A program made the translations under genes and the position numbers. A stretch of 64,000 nt of DNA from Porticoccaceae bacterium (lineage in GTDB: Bacteria > Pseudomonadota > Gammaproteobacteria > Pseudomonadales > Porticoccaceae). Shown piece after piece: positions 21,715-31,478 of the stretch. Under the pieces are notes generated by a model. It was not told where the DNA came from and made no database searches. It saw only the letters and a program-made list of their open reading frames with translations. The DNA lies in NCBI GenBank assembly GCA_029250825.1, contig JAQXEN010000050.1:62001-126000 (forward strand), given 5' to 3'. How positions within the stretch are numbered: position 1 is the first letter of the stretch; each line of letters begins with the position of its first letter.

Positions 21715-22458
21715 TTAGGACATGTACATGCCGCCATTTACATGAATTGTCTCGCCAGTAATGTAGCCAGCGGCGTCTCCAGCGAGAAAACACACCACTG
21801 CAGCGATCTCTTCTGGAGCACCTAAACGGGCCAGTGGAATCTGTGTCAGCATGGACTCTTTGCTCGCTTCGGGAAGATCTTTGGTCATATCCGTATCGAT
21901 AAATCCAGGTGCTACAGTATTCACTGTAATATTGCGCGAGCCGAGTTCTTTGGCCAAAGCACGGGTAAAACCACCGACACCCGCTTTTGATGCAGAGTAA
22001 TTACTCTGGCCAGCATTGCCCATAGCGCCAACCACCGAACTGATATTGATGATTCGACCCCAGCGGGCTTTGGTCATAGGACGGACACAACCCTTGGCAA
22101 GACGAAATACCGAGGTGAGATTGGTATCCATCACATCCATCCACTCATCGTCTTTCATGCGCATAAGAATATTATCTTTGGTGATACCGGCGTTATTGAC
22201 CAAAATAGTCGGCGCAGCAAATTGCTCGGTAATACTCTTAATCACGCCAGTGACCGACTCAGCATCGGTCACATTGAGCACCATTCCAGTGCCATTAATA
22301 TTATTTTCAGCAAAGCGCTGGCTGATTGATGCGGCACCGGCCTCAGATGTGGCCGTACCTACAACAGTGGCCCCCGCCTTACCCAATGCTTCCGCTATAG
22401 CAGCACCAATGCCACGAGTGGCGCCAGTGACTAGTGCCACCTTTTCATTAAGATTCAT
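21715..22458 (-). CDS. fabG: 3-oxoacyl-ACP reductase
   Basis: MNLNEKVALVTGATRGIGAAIAEALG...NYSASKAGVGGFTRALAKELGSRNITVN. Confidence 0.96.
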   Translation of the reverse strand: MNLNEKVALVTGATRGIGAAIAEALGKAGATVVGTATSEAGAASISQRFAENNINGTGMVLNVTDAESVTGVIKSITEQFAAPTILVNNAGITKDNILMRMKDDEWMDVMDTNLTSVFRLAKGCVRPMTKARWGRIINISSVVGAMGNAGQSNYSASKAGVGGFTRALAKELGSRNITVNTVAPGFIDTDMTKDLPEASKESMLTQIPLARLGAPEEIAAVVCFLAGDAAGYITGETIHVNGGMYMS

Positions 22459-22485
22459 TTCTTGTTCCTATTTATAAAAAATTGT

Positions 22486-23421
22486 TCAAACTGAGGTTAA
22501 GGCGTTTTCTAAGCTGTCCACATCATCAGTCGACAGGGACTTGAGGTTGCGATCTATACGCTTAGAGAGTCCATTGAGAACACGGCCTGGGCCACATTCG
22601 ATAAGCATTTCCGCACCGCCAGCGGCGAGTCCATTAACACAGTCAACCCAGAGTACAGGCTTGTAAATCTGCTCAAGCATTAAGCCCTTAATCGTCGCGG
22701 GATCGGCTTCCGACTGAGCATTTACATTGTGAATGATCTTGATCTGGGGAGCGCTAAAAGTTGTAGCTTCAACCAATTCAGCTAGGTTGTCAGCTGCTGG
22801 GCGCATTAAAGAGGTATGGAAAGGTGCACTCACTGGCAACTCAACCGCGCGCTTGGCACCACCTGACTTACAGATAGCCGTGGCCCGAGCCACCGCCTCG
22901 GCATTGCCGGCAATCACGACCTGACCCGGCGCATTAAAGTTAACCGCAGCAACTACCTGACCCTCGGCGGCCTCGGCACAGGCATCCACCACTATCTGGT
23001 CATCTATACCCATAATTGCAGCCATAGCGCCAACGCCCACCGGCACAGCCTGTTGCATAAAGGCACCACGCGCGCGGACAATCTTAACTGCATCGGCAAA
23101 ATCAACCGCGCCGGCGCACACTAGTGCAGACCACTCTCCGAGACTATGACCCGCCATAGCGGCGGGATTAGGTCCGCCCTGCTGTTGCCAGAGACGCCAA
23201 ATTGCAACGCTGGCCGCAAGAAGAATAGGCTGAGTGCGCTCAGTAAGATTGATCTCTTGGTCTTCGCCGTTCTGCACCAGGTCCCAGCAGTCATATCCAA
23301 GCACCTCAGAAGCTTCGCCAAATGTCTGCTCTACTAAAGTATTCGCCGCGGCCAAATCAGCCAGCATTCCAATTTTTTGTGATCCCTGACCGGGAAATAC
23401 AAATGCCAAATTATTGTTCAT
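22486..23421 (-). CDS. fabD: Malonyl-CoA:ACP transacylase
   Basis: AFVFPGQGSQKIGMLADL...AGHSLGEWSALVCAGA. Confidence 0.96.
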   Translation of the reverse strand: MNNNLAFVFPGQGSQKIGMLADLAAANTLVEQTFGEASEVLGYDCWDLVQNGEDQEINLTERTQPILLAASVAIWRLWQQQGGPNPAAMAGHSLGEWSALVCAGAVDFADAVKIVRARGAFMQQAVPVGVGAMAAIMGIDDQIVVDACAEAAEGQVVAAVNFNAPGQVVIAGNAEAVARATAICKSGGAKRAVELPVSAPFHTSLMRPAADNLAELVEATTFSAPQIKIIHNVNAQSEADPATIKGLMLEQIYKPVLWVDCVNGLAAGGAEMLIECGPGRVLNGLSKRIDRNLKSLSTDDVDSLENALTSV

Positions 23422-23434
23422 AGACTGTCTTCTT

Positions 23435-24466
23435 TTATCCTGATTGATTCAGTTTGTGTTTAAGTATAGGCGACAATATCTCGGGCAAGTTATGTTCTGC
23501 CGCTTGGGTGGCAACTTGCAGAGCGCGCACAAAACCGGTTTGTGAGGCACTGCCATGACTTTTTACCACCACGCCATTTAGACCGAGAAAATATGCGCCG
23601 TTATAGAGCGCTGGGTCGAGCTGTACCTTTAGTTGTGACAGCGGCTTGCGCAACAGTCCCATCGCAAGTCGCGACAACCAGCCACGCCCAACGGCTTGAC
23701 GGAATTGCGCTGCCACCATAAGGGCCAACCCTTCACTGGTTTTTAGTGCCACATTGCCAGCGAAGCCATCACAGACAATCACATCGGTGCCACCCTGAAA
23801 AATACCATTGCCCTCAATATAGCCGCAGTAGTTAATGGCACTATCGGCCTCAAGCAGCGCGGCTGCCTGTTGAATATCTTCCCGTCCTTTGTTCGACTCT
23901 TCGCCGACATTGAGCAGCCGCACGCTGGGCGCCTCAATTGATTCTAATTCTTTAGCGGTGAGTGCTCCAAGCAGAGCGAACTCATAGAGCTGCATCGCTG
24001 AGCACACCGGGTTAGCGCCTAGATCCAAGACATAGCTGTGACCGGAAGCCGTTGGAATCGTGGTGCAGATAGCCGGCCTCGAGATGCCGGGCAGTGGTTT
24101 TACAAAATGTAGCCCCAGAGCCATTATTGCGCCGGTATTCCCTGCACTGACAAATGCCTGAGCTTCCCCTCCAGCAAGCGCTTGTAACGCTAATCCCATG
24201 GAGGATTCACGTTTGTGGCGAATAACGGCTGAGGGTTTATCAGAGTCAACGACTTGGGAGTCGCTGTGGCGCACTTCTATGCGTGCGAGGATGCTGGGAT
24301 CTTTACAGTGAAGGGATAACTGTTCGCCCACCTGAGTCTGGTCACCAAATACCAATGCATAAACTTGGTGATGGCTATTAAGAAAATCAAGTAACGCGGA
24401 CACAGTGACACGAGGACCGAGGTCCCCGCCCATTGCATCAACGGCAATTCGCAGTGAATTTGCCAA
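23435..24466 (-). CDS. plsX: Phosphate acyltransferase PlsX
   Basis: RIAVDAMGGDLGPRVTVSALLDFL...AFVSAGNTGAIMALGLHFVKPLPGISRPAI. Confidence 0.96.
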   Translation of the reverse strand: MANSLRIAVDAMGGDLGPRVTVSALLDFLNSHHQVYALVFGDQTQVGEQLSLHCKDPSILARIEVRHSDSQVVDSDKPSAVIRHKRESSMGLALQALAGGEAQAFVSAGNTGAIMALGLHFVKPLPGISRPAICTTIPTASGHSYVLDLGANPVCSAMQLYEFALLGALTAKELESIEAPSVRLLNVGEESNKGREDIQQAAALLEADSAINYCGYIEGNGIFQGGTDVIVCDGFAGNVALKTSEGLALMVAAQFRQAVGRGWLSRLAMGLLRKPLSQLKVQLDPALYNGAYFLGLNGVVVKSHGSASQTGFVRALQVATQAAEHNLPEILSPILKHKLNQSG

Positions 24467-24482
24467 AGAATAATTTATTCAG

Positions 24483-24662
24483 TTATTCGGAGTCAGTCTC
24501 GATAACTTTGCGGCCGCGGTAAAAACCATCAGCGGACACATTGTGACGCAGGTGCTTCTCGCCGCTTACCGGATCAACTGAAATAGTTGCAGCACTAAGT
24601 GAATCGTGTGAACGACGCATACCGCGCTTTGAACGTGTCTTGCGACTTTTCTGAACAGCCAT
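24483..24662 (-). CDS. rpmF: 50S ribosomal protein L32 (absent from ORF track, <60 aa)
   Basis: Reverse translation: [59 protein letters not shown]; between plsX and yceD. Confidence 0.96.
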   Translation of the reverse strand: MAVQKSRKTRSKRGMRRSHDSLSAATISVDPVSGEKHLRHNVSADGFYRGRKVIETDSE

Positions 24663-24698
24663 AGATTACTCCTAAGCAATAATCTTGTGCAGCCGAAG

Positions 24699-25217
24699 TT
24701 ATTTCTTCAACTGCGCTAAAATATTAAAGGGATTGTCAGAGACAATCTCATCGTCTTTCTCGTCACTACCGGGCCCATCCTGAGAAAAGAAGGTGTCTCC
24801 AGTACAGCTACCTACTTCATGGTAGTTCACTAGAGGCAGAGCCAATAAAACTTCATCTTCGAGCAGTGCACTCAGGTCGGCCATCTTATCCCCGACAATC
24901 CAAGGCTCTCGATCACCTGACACTCTGCCAATCTGATCTTCCGACCAAATTATCTGTGCCGCTATATCAGCAACCAAATTTACTCTCACCGGGTCCAGAC
25001 AGCGCTGACATGTCGCCATGACTGCTATCTCAAATGTACCGTTGACCACTTTTGCCCCAACCTCATCCACCTCAAACTTAACTAAAGCGGCTAAGGGTGA
25101 CTCAATGCTCTCAACTGCAAGCGCCAGACGCGGAAGATGCTTCGCCTCAAAATGTCCTTCGAGGACAATTCCTTGGTTCGCAAGTTTACGCGGATCTACT
25201 AGTGTTGGCAGTGCCAT
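24699..25217 (-). CDS. yceD: YceD family protein (DUF177)
   Basis: ALVKFEVDEVGAKVVNGTFEIAVMATCQRCLDPVRVNL; immediately upstream of rpmF. Confidence 0.9.
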   Translation of the reverse strand: MALPTLVDPRKLANQGIVLEGHFEAKHLPRLALAVESIESPLAALVKFEVDEVGAKVVNGTFEIAVMATCQRCLDPVRVNLVADIAAQIIWSEDQIGRVSGDREPWIVGDKMADLSALLEDEVLLALPLVNYHEVGSCTGDTFFSQDGPGSDEKDDEIVSDNPFNILAQLKK

Positions 25218-25353
25218 ATATAAGGTGGTACCCAGTTAGGCGCGCATGATAGGGTCAAGATATTGTTCTGTCAAAGAAAATTGACCAAATAGCCGCGATC
25301 CGCCATGTATAATTGAGCTTCAGCCCCAGACTCATCAATCCAGAAGCTTTTTT

Positions 25354-25950
25354 ATGCAAAACCTTATTTTGGCCTCCTCCTCCCGCTACCGAAAATCCCT
25401 GCTGGAACGACTGCAACTCAGCTTTAAATGCGTCTCCCCAGATCTCGATGAGCGGGCCCAAAAAAATGAGTCGGCAGAGCATCAAGCGGTTCGTCTGGCC
25501 GAGGCAAAGGCGCAGACAGTTGCAGCGGAGTTTCCCGAGGCAACGGTAATCGGCTCTGATCAGGTAGCGGAATTATGTTTTGTCGACTCGGCCGATAAGA
25601 GCCCAAGAGTCTTGGGCAAACCCGGCAACCATCAGCGGGCTGTTGCACAGCTCAGCGCCCAGTCCGGACAGACGGTTAAATTTTATACGGCAGTGACAGT
25701 TCTGTACCAAGGGCAATGCAACAGCGCCCTCGACATCACCGAGGTCAATTTCCGTGATCTTAGCAGCGCCGAGATTGAAGGCTACTTAAAGGCGGATACA
25801 CCCTATGACTGCGCAGGCAGCTTTAAAGCAGAGTCTCTGGGTATCAGTTTATTTGAATCGGTTAAGAGTGATGACCCATCAGCACTTATTGGCTTGCCAC
25901 TCATTAAATTGTCAAAGTTGCTGCGGGATCTCAATAGTTCGGCTAGGTGA
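25354..25950 (+). CDS. Maf family nucleotide pyrophosphatase
   Basis: LILASSSRYRKSLLERLQL...VIGSDQVAEL...GKPGNHQRAVAQLSAQSGQTV. Confidence 0.92.
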   Translation: MQNLILASSSRYRKSLLERLQLSFKCVSPDLDERAQKNESAEHQAVRLAEAKAQTVAAEFPEATVIGSDQVAELCFVDSADKSPRVLGKPGNHQRAVAQLSAQSGQTVKFYTAVTVLYQGQCNSALDITEVNFRDLSSAEIEGYLKADTPYDCAGSFKAESLGISLFESVKSDDPSALIGLPLIKLSKLLRDLNSSAR

Positions 25951-25977
25951 TATTGAAGGCATTACTAATGGAGGGCC

Positions 25978-26031
25978 GGATATCGACAGAGGCTCGGGTA
26001 TCGACACAGTCTCGGATATCAATAGAGGGAC
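25978..26031. repeat. Three tandem copies of an 18-bp unit at maf/HAD convergent junction
   Basis: ggatatcgacagaggctc / gggtatcgacacagtctc / ggatatcaatagagggac; overlaps last codons of the HAD gene. Confidence 0.8.
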
Positions 26032-26711
26032 GACCTAATATCCCTAAACAAATCTACACAGGCCAGCGGTTCAAAAGCCTTTAACCGATCTGCATGATGG
26101 GCGCCATAGCTCACAGCGATTCGCGGCATACCGGCATTTACGGCCATTTCCATATCAAACTCTGTATCGCCCACCATCACTGCAGCCTCAGGAGGTAAAT
26201 CAAAGTCACAGAGTAGTTGCTCTAGCATTAGCGGATCAGGCTTAGACAGCGTTTCATCGGCACAGCGGCTATTGTGGAAGAAGTTCTCCATACCCAAGCT
26301 AAGCAGCACCCGATCCAATCCCGCCCTACTCTTCCCCGTGGCAACTGCCAAGAGATAGCCCTCTGCTTTTAACTGCTCCAGCGTCTCTTCTACGCCATGG
26401 AAAAAGGCACAGGGTGCAGTATCCTCAGAGCGATAGTGTTGGGAGTAGCTTGTCTGCAACTGGAAAACCTGCTCCCGAGTTGCCTGAGGAAATAACCGAA
26501 ACACCGCTTCCGTAAGACCGAGGCCAATAATTTCCTTGACCTCGGTATAGCTAGGCACGGTCATATTGAGTTCCGTTGCCGCCATCTGCATAGAGCTGAC
26601 AATTCGCGCAACAGAATCAGAAATCGTGCCATCCCAATCGAAGATAATCAGCTTAATAGCACCGCTGTTGGCGCTACCTGTATGAGTTCCATTTAAATCA
26701 AAAGCACTCAA
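26019..26711 (-). CDS. HAD-family hydrolase (phosphoglycolate phosphatase-like)
   Basis: LIIFDWDGTISDSVARIVSSMQMA...ATGKSRAGLDRVL...MVGDTEFDMEMAVNAGM. Confidence 0.9.
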   Translation of the reverse strand: MSAFDLNGTHTGSANSGAIKLIIFDWDGTISDSVARIVSSMQMAATELNMTVPSYTEVKEIIGLGLTEAVFRLFPQATREQVFQLQTSYSQHYRSEDTAPCAFFHGVEETLEQLKAEGYLLAVATGKSRAGLDRVLLSLGMENFFHNSRCADETLSKPDPLMLEQLLCDFDLPPEAAVMVGDTEFDMEMAVNAGMPRIAVSYGAHHADRLKAFEPLACVDLFRDIRSSLY

Positions 26712-27652
26712 AGCTTGGTTAACACTTTCGCGAGATCTGCTGGCAGTGGTGCCTCAACTTCAACCCAATCCCCCGATAAAGGATGCTTAAAGCGCAGGTA
26801 ACGAGCGTGCAAAAACAGCCTCTTGAGTCCCAAAGGTTTTAAACTTTCATTAAATTGTTCATCACCGTACTTGGGATCACCGGCAATCGGCTGTTGGGCA
26901 AATTCGCAGTGCACACGAATCTGGTGGGTTCTGCCTGTCTCGAGTTTGATATCTAAGAGTGTCGCCGAAGGATACTGCTGGAGAATTTTAAAGTGTGTTA
27001 CCGAGGCCTTGCCTGAAGCATCGACACGCACCATGCGCTCACCGGACTGCAGTGTATTTTTCCGCAGTGGCGCATTGATGGTGTTCTTACCCTTGGGCCA
27101 GCGACCTTTGGACAGAGCCGTGTAACGCTTCTCTATATAGTTGCGCTGCATGTCCTGTTGCAATGCCAGTAACACCGCGCGTTTTTTTGCCAGCATCAAA
27201 CAGCCAGAGGTATCACGATCGAGGCGGTGTACCAATTCAAGAAAGCGCAGCTCCGGATGTTCCGCACGAAGTGCTTCGATAGCGCCCAGCGAAACCCCAC
27301 TGCCACCATGAACCGCCAGCCCGCTAGGCTTATTGATAATCAGCAGACCATCGTCCTCGAACAATATATTGTCAGCCAAGTACTGTTTTAGCTGGCGACC
27401 CACAGCCGGCATCTCACCGCGCTCAGCGACTCTGATCGGCGGCAAACGAACAATATCTCCCTCTTTAAGACGGCTCTCGGCTTTAACACGACCTTTATTA
27501 ACCCGCACCTCACCCTTGCGTAGCAACCTATAAATGCGCGACTTGGGCACACCCTTGAGGATTTTAATAAGAAAGTTATCCAGACGCTGGCCAGCTTGTT
27601 CTGGACCAATATCGACATAGGAGACTTGACTGAATTGCGATTCGCTTGACAT
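26708..27652 (-). CDS. rluC: 23S rRNA pseudouridine synthase RluC (likely start 27652)
   Basis: S4 domain QRLDNFLIKILKGVPKSRIYRLLRKGEVRVNKGR, catalytic VHRLDRDTSGCLMLAKKR. Confidence 0.94.
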   Translation of the reverse strand: MSSESQFSQVSYVDIGPEQAGQRLDNFLIKILKGVPKSRIYRLLRKGEVRVNKGRVKAESRLKEGDIVRLPPIRVAERGEMPAVGRQLKQYLADNILFEDDGLLIINKPSGLAVHGGSGVSLGAIEALRAEHPELRFLELVHRLDRDTSGCLMLAKKRAVLLALQQDMQRNYIEKRYTALSKGRWPKGKNTINAPLRKNTLQSGERMVRVDASGKASVTHFKILQQYPSATLLDIKLETGRTHQIRVHCEFAQQPIAGDPKYGDEQFNESLKPLGLKRLFLHARYLRFKHPLSGDWVEVEAPLPADLAKVLTKL

Positions 27653-28114
27653 GGGCGCTGCTTGTAATGATTTGCCGCGCATTGTACCTAGCAGCCTCGC
27701 TGTTCCCAACTAAATTATCTGTTTACATTGAAAGTCTCAGGCTTTGTTGTTACATTGCGGCCAAGTTCCCTACTGCCCAGCGCGGAATAAACGCTGCCCA
27801 GAGGTCGAACAGATCGCCAAATGCCATAACAAGGCTAAGCGAAAAAGAATACAGGAGAGTCTGGCCATAGGGGCCGACACTCGATGACAGCTGAGTAGGC
27901 TGCAGAGAAAAGACAAGATAATTTTGGTTACAAAAGTTAACCGCAATTGAGAAAGACTTACCCTTAGAGGCCTATCTTTCTTAAAGTGAGACGCGCTTGA
28001 ATCACCTAAAGCCCGGCATTTTAGTAGGGCTTGTGTAGAGATAAAAACGCTGTTCGGATAACTGAGGACAAGATACTAAATAATGGATAGCATCCCCAAA
28101 ACTGCGCTTAACGC

Positions 28115-28176
28115 CAGTAACCGCGGGGGTAACGGAGTACTGGGCAGAGCGCAAATTTTGCTTTTTGTCGTTTTTT
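28115..28176 (+). promoter_or_regulatory. Candidate structured element in long rne 5' leader (possible RNase E autoregulatory hairpin)
   Basis: CAGTA-a-CCG-cgggggtaa-CGG-ag-TACTG hairpin with asymmetric internal loop, followed by U-rich stretch; ~617 nt gap between rluC start and rne start. Confidence 0.45.
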
Positions 28177-28268
28177 TACACTTTATCTATACCTAGTCAC
28201 TTGCTTGTATACACCTCTTCTTACCTCTTTTCACTGCTGCTGCTCGACACAACAAGCAAAGGTGAACT

Positions 28269-31220
28269 ATGAAACGTATGTTAATAAATGCTTCGCACAC
28301 TGAAGAAGTGCGCGTTGCTATGGTTGATGGTCAGAAGCTCTACGATCTGGATATCGAAAACCGCACAAGAGAACAAAAGAAAGCCAATATTTACAAAGGC
28401 AAGATCACAAGAGTCGAGCCCAGCCTCGAAGCAGCATTTGTTGACTATGGCGCCGATCGCCACGGCTTTCTCCCACTGAAAGAAATCTCTCGAGAATACT
28501 TTAAAGGCAAATCCTCCGACGGCGGCCGCGTCAATATTAAAGATGCAGTTCGCGAAGGTCAGGAAATCTTTGTTCAGGTGGAAAAAGAAGAGCGTGGCTC
28601 CAAAGGCGCTGCACTGACAACCTTTATCAGCCTCGCTGGTCGCTACTTGGTTCTGATGCCGAACAATCCTCGTGCCGGTGGAATCTCCCGTCGCATCGAA
28701 GGTGAAGAGCGTGCTGACTTGCGTGAAGCAATGCGCGGTTTAGATATTCCAGAGGGTATGGGCGCTATCGTTCGCACCGCAGGTATAGGCCGAGCCACTG
28801 AAGAACTGCAGTGGGATCTGGATTACCTGCTACAGCTTTGGAACACCATTGAAGCTGAAGCTGAGGGTGCCAAAGCACCGCACTTCCTGTTTCAAGAAAG
28901 CAACGTAATAGTTCGCGCTATTCGCGATTATCTGCGCCAAGATGTAGGTGAAGTAATTGTCGATAGCCAAGACGCCTATAACCTGGCCGCCGCCTTTATC
29001 GGCACGGTAATGCCAGACTTCACCAACAAAGTGAAGTTCTACCAAGAACAGATTCCCCTCTTTAATCGCTACCAAATTGAAAACCAGATTGAGACTGCGT
29101 TCAGACGTGAAGTCAGCCTCCCCTCTGGCGGCTCAATCGTAATCGATATCACTGAAGCCATGGTCTCCATCGACATCAACTCAGCCCGCGCCACTAAGGG
29201 TGGTGATATTGAAGAGACAGCCTTTAACACTAACAAAGAAGCTGCAGAAGAAGTTGCCCGTCAACTGCGTCTGCGGGATGTTGGCGGTCTGATCGTGATC
29301 GACTTTATCGATATGCTCAATGCGCGCCACCAGAAAGAAGTAGAAAACACCATTCGCGAAGCGCTCAAGATTGACCGCGCTCGAGTGCAGGTTGGCCGCA
29401 TCTCACGCTTTGGACTGCTGGAAATGTCTCGTCAGCGACTGCGCCCTTCACTTGAAGAAACCATGTCAAAAATCTGCCCGCGCTGTAAAGGTCAGGGCAC
29501 CATTCGTGGTACACGCTCACTGGCACTGTCTATTTTGCGTCTAATTGAAGAAGAAGCTCAGAAAGAGTTCAGCAAAGAGATTCGCGCTATTGTGCCAGTC
29601 TCTGTAGCCACTTTTCTGCTCAATGAAAAACGCAGTGAAATCGCCGATATCGAAGGCCGCAATAAAATTAATATTGTTGTGCTGCCAAACACTCAAATGG
29701 AAACACCACACTTCGAAGTTGTGCGCATTCGTGCTCAGGACGATGACGACAGCGACGGTGAGTTTAGCTATAAGTTAGCCCATGATCTGAGCAGCAAAGA
29801 GCCAGAGCAGGACCTCGAGCGCAGCAGTGCACCACTGCCGATCTCCGAGCCAGCAGTTAAGACACTGGTACCCAACACTCCTGCTCCGATCATGCCGGAA
29901 AAAGCCGCTCCCGCAGCACCAGCAGCCTCCAAAGTGAACAAGCCAGGTATTCTTAAACGCATGTTGGCTAGCCTATTTGGTAGCAGCACAGAAGAAAAGA
30001 CCACTGAAGAAGCGAAGAAATCACGCCCGAGTGGCAATAGCCGTCGCGGCGGACAGAACCAAGAGGGTCGCAATCGTCAGGGCAACCGTCGACCGAATAA
30101 TCGCAATCGCAACCGTAACCGCAATGACAGCCGCGGCGAGAACACACGGGACGGCGAGCGCAACGACACTCAAGGCAAGTCAGCTGATAAACCAGCACAG
30201 AACCGAGGCCGCAATGATCAATCTCGAGGCGCTGCCAAGCCCCAGGCTCGGGATCAGAAAGCAGATGCCCCATCCACTGCATCACAGACCGCTGACAAGA
30301 GCGCTGATGCAGGTGAAACTGGTGGGTTAAAGAAACGACCCAATGACAAACGTCGCGGGCCACGTCGTCGCCGTCAGCGTCAAGATGTTCCGGCAGATGT
30401 TACGGGTCAAGTTGCTACTGATATAGCCATTGAAACACCAGCAGTAGCCGAGGCCGCACCAGCGATTGTTGCCGAGACATTAGCACCGGCCACTGGGGAT
30501 GCAGCAGTTGAAACTACAGAGACCAAGCCAGCACGCAAGCGCCCTGCCCGCCGTCGCAAGCCAAAAACTGAGACACTAGAGGGTGGAGAGACTGAGACAA
30601 CAGAAGCGACTCCAGTGACAACAGTAGCGACTGAAGGCCAAGACTCAGCGGTAGCCCCTGAAGAGAAGCCTGCACCTAAGCCTAGAACACGCCGGAAAGC
30701 ACCAGCCAAGCCTAAGAAAATTGAAGGTGAAGCTACTGCAGCCCCTAGCGATGCTCCTGCTGCCGTTAAAGCTGAAACGCCGGCATCTGAGCCAGCAGCT
30801 AAAGCTGAGGCTCCTAAACAGGCTGAAGCTCCTAAACAGGCTGAAGCTCCAAAGCAGGCAGAAGCTCCAACAGAAAAGCCAAAAGCTCCGAAGAAGGCAG
30901 CGGCAGAGACTGAAGTAAAAGCCGCGCCAAAAGCTAAAGCGAAACCAGCTGAAACTGGCAAGGCGAGAGCAAGTAACGATCCACGCTTCAAGCCAAAGCC
31001 AGTAAGCGAAGTCAAGGTCAGTACGGAGCGTGTTGAGAAGCCCGCAGCTGTCGCACTGGACACGACCAAGCCAGCACCGACAACAACGCCAAAAGCGGCC
31101 GTTGCCAGAGCATCAAATGACCCACGCAAAAAGCGTACGGCTCAGGCTACAAAGACTGAAGACGCACCTTTAGAGACAGGTACAGCAAAAGAATCTGATG
31201 AAAAAGGCTCTCAAGCGTAA
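28269..31220 (+). CDS. rne: Ribonuclease E
   Basis: [73 protein letters not shown]; long low-complexity C-terminal scaffold. Confidence 0.98.
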   Translation: MKRMLINASHTEEVRVAMVDGQKLYDLDIENRTREQKKANIYKGKITRVEPSLEAAFVDYGADRHGFLPLKEISREYFKGKSSDGGRVNIKDAVREGQEIFVQVEKEERGSKGAALTTFISLAGRYLVLMPNNPRAGGISRRIEGEERADLREAMRGLDIPEGMGAIVRTAGIGRATEELQWDLDYLLQLWNTIEAEAEGAKAPHFLFQESNVIVRAIRDYLRQDVGEVIVDSQDAYNLAAAFIGTVMPDFTNKVKFYQEQIPLFNRYQIENQIETAFRREVSLPSGGSIVIDITEAMVSIDINSARATKGGDIEETAFNTNKEAAEEVARQLRLRDVGGLIVIDFIDMLNARHQKEVENTIREALKIDRARVQVGRISRFGLLEMSRQRLRPSLEETMSKICPRCKGQGTIRGTRSLALSILRLIEEEAQKEFSKEIRAIVPVSVATFLLNEKRSEIADIEGRNKINIVVLPNTQMETPHFEVVRIRAQDDDDSDGEFSYKLAHDLSSKEPEQDLERSSAPLPISEPAVKTLVPNTPAPIMPEKAAPAAPAASKVNKPGILKRMLASLFGSSTEEKTTEEAKKSRPSGNSRRGGQNQEGRNRQGNRRPNNRNRNRNRNDSRGENTRDGERNDTQGKSADKPAQNRGRNDQSRGAAKPQARDQKADAPSTASQTADKSADAGETGGLKKRPNDKRRGPRRRRQRQDVPADVTGQVATDIAIETPAVAEAAPAIVAETLAPATGDAAVETTETKPARKRPARRRKPKTETLEGGETETTEATPVTTVATEGQDSAVAPEEKPAPKPRTRRKAPAKPKKIEGEATAAPSDAPAAVKAETPASEPAAKAEAPKQAEAPKQAEAPKQAEAPTEKPKAPKKAAAETEVKAAPKAKAKPAETGKARASNDPRFKPKPVSEVKVSTERVEKPAAVALDTTKPAPTTTPKAAVARASNDPRKKRTAQATKTEDAPLETGTAKESDEKGSQA
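30804..30875 (+). repeat. In-frame 18-bp x4 tandem repeat inside rne (AEAPKQ)n
   Basis: gctgaggctcctaaacag / gctgaagctcctaaacag / gctgaagctccaaagcag / gcagaagctccaacagaa. Confidence 0.92.
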
Positions 31221-31227
31221 TTGGTAC

Positions 31228-31263
31228 TTGTCCTAGCAAAAAGGCGCTGTATAATCGCGCCTT
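31228..31263 (+). promoter_or_regulatory. tRNA-Ser promoter with -10 inside an inverted-repeat loop
   Basis: TTGTCC (31228) -16 bp- TATAAT (31250-31255), with AAGGCGC tgtataatc GCGCCTT at 31241-31263. Confidence 0.6.
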
Positions 31264-31268
31264 CACTA

Positions 31269-31359
31269 GGTGGGATGGCAGAGCGGTTGAATGCACCAGT
31301 CTTGAAAACTGGCTTAGGTTAATAGCCTAACTAGGGTTCGAATCCCTATCCCACCGCCA
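31269..31359 (+). tRNA. tRNA-Ser(TGA), CCA encoded
   Basis: GGTGGGA/TCCCACC acceptor, anticodon loop CTTGAAA, long variable arm, GGGTTCGAATCCC T-arm. Confidence 0.96.
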
Positions 31360-31371
31360 TATCTAGTCGTT

Positions 31372-31399
31372 AAAACCCCTGCAAATGCTGGGGTTTTTT
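31372..31399 (+). terminator. Rho-independent terminator after tRNA-Ser
   Basis: AAAACCCC tgcaaatgct GGGGTTTTTT. Confidence 0.85.
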
Positions 31400-31478
31400 C
31401 GTTTATGGGTATTTAAAATACGTTTGCCTCTAAAGAGCTTGTTGTCAACCAAACGTCGCCCATCGGTTTAACAGGCCT

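Noticed and set aside
22016-22477. 153-aa plus-strand ORF antisense to fabG
   Set aside because: Shadow ORF over a highly conserved gene.
29768-30363. Two further antisense ORFs over rne (101 and 131 aa)
   Set aside because: Same low-complexity artefact.
30407-31129. 240-aa minus-strand ORF antisense to rne
   Set aside because: Ala/Gly/Ser-rich mirror of the repetitive, codon-biased RNase E tail; no family features and fully inside a confident CDS.
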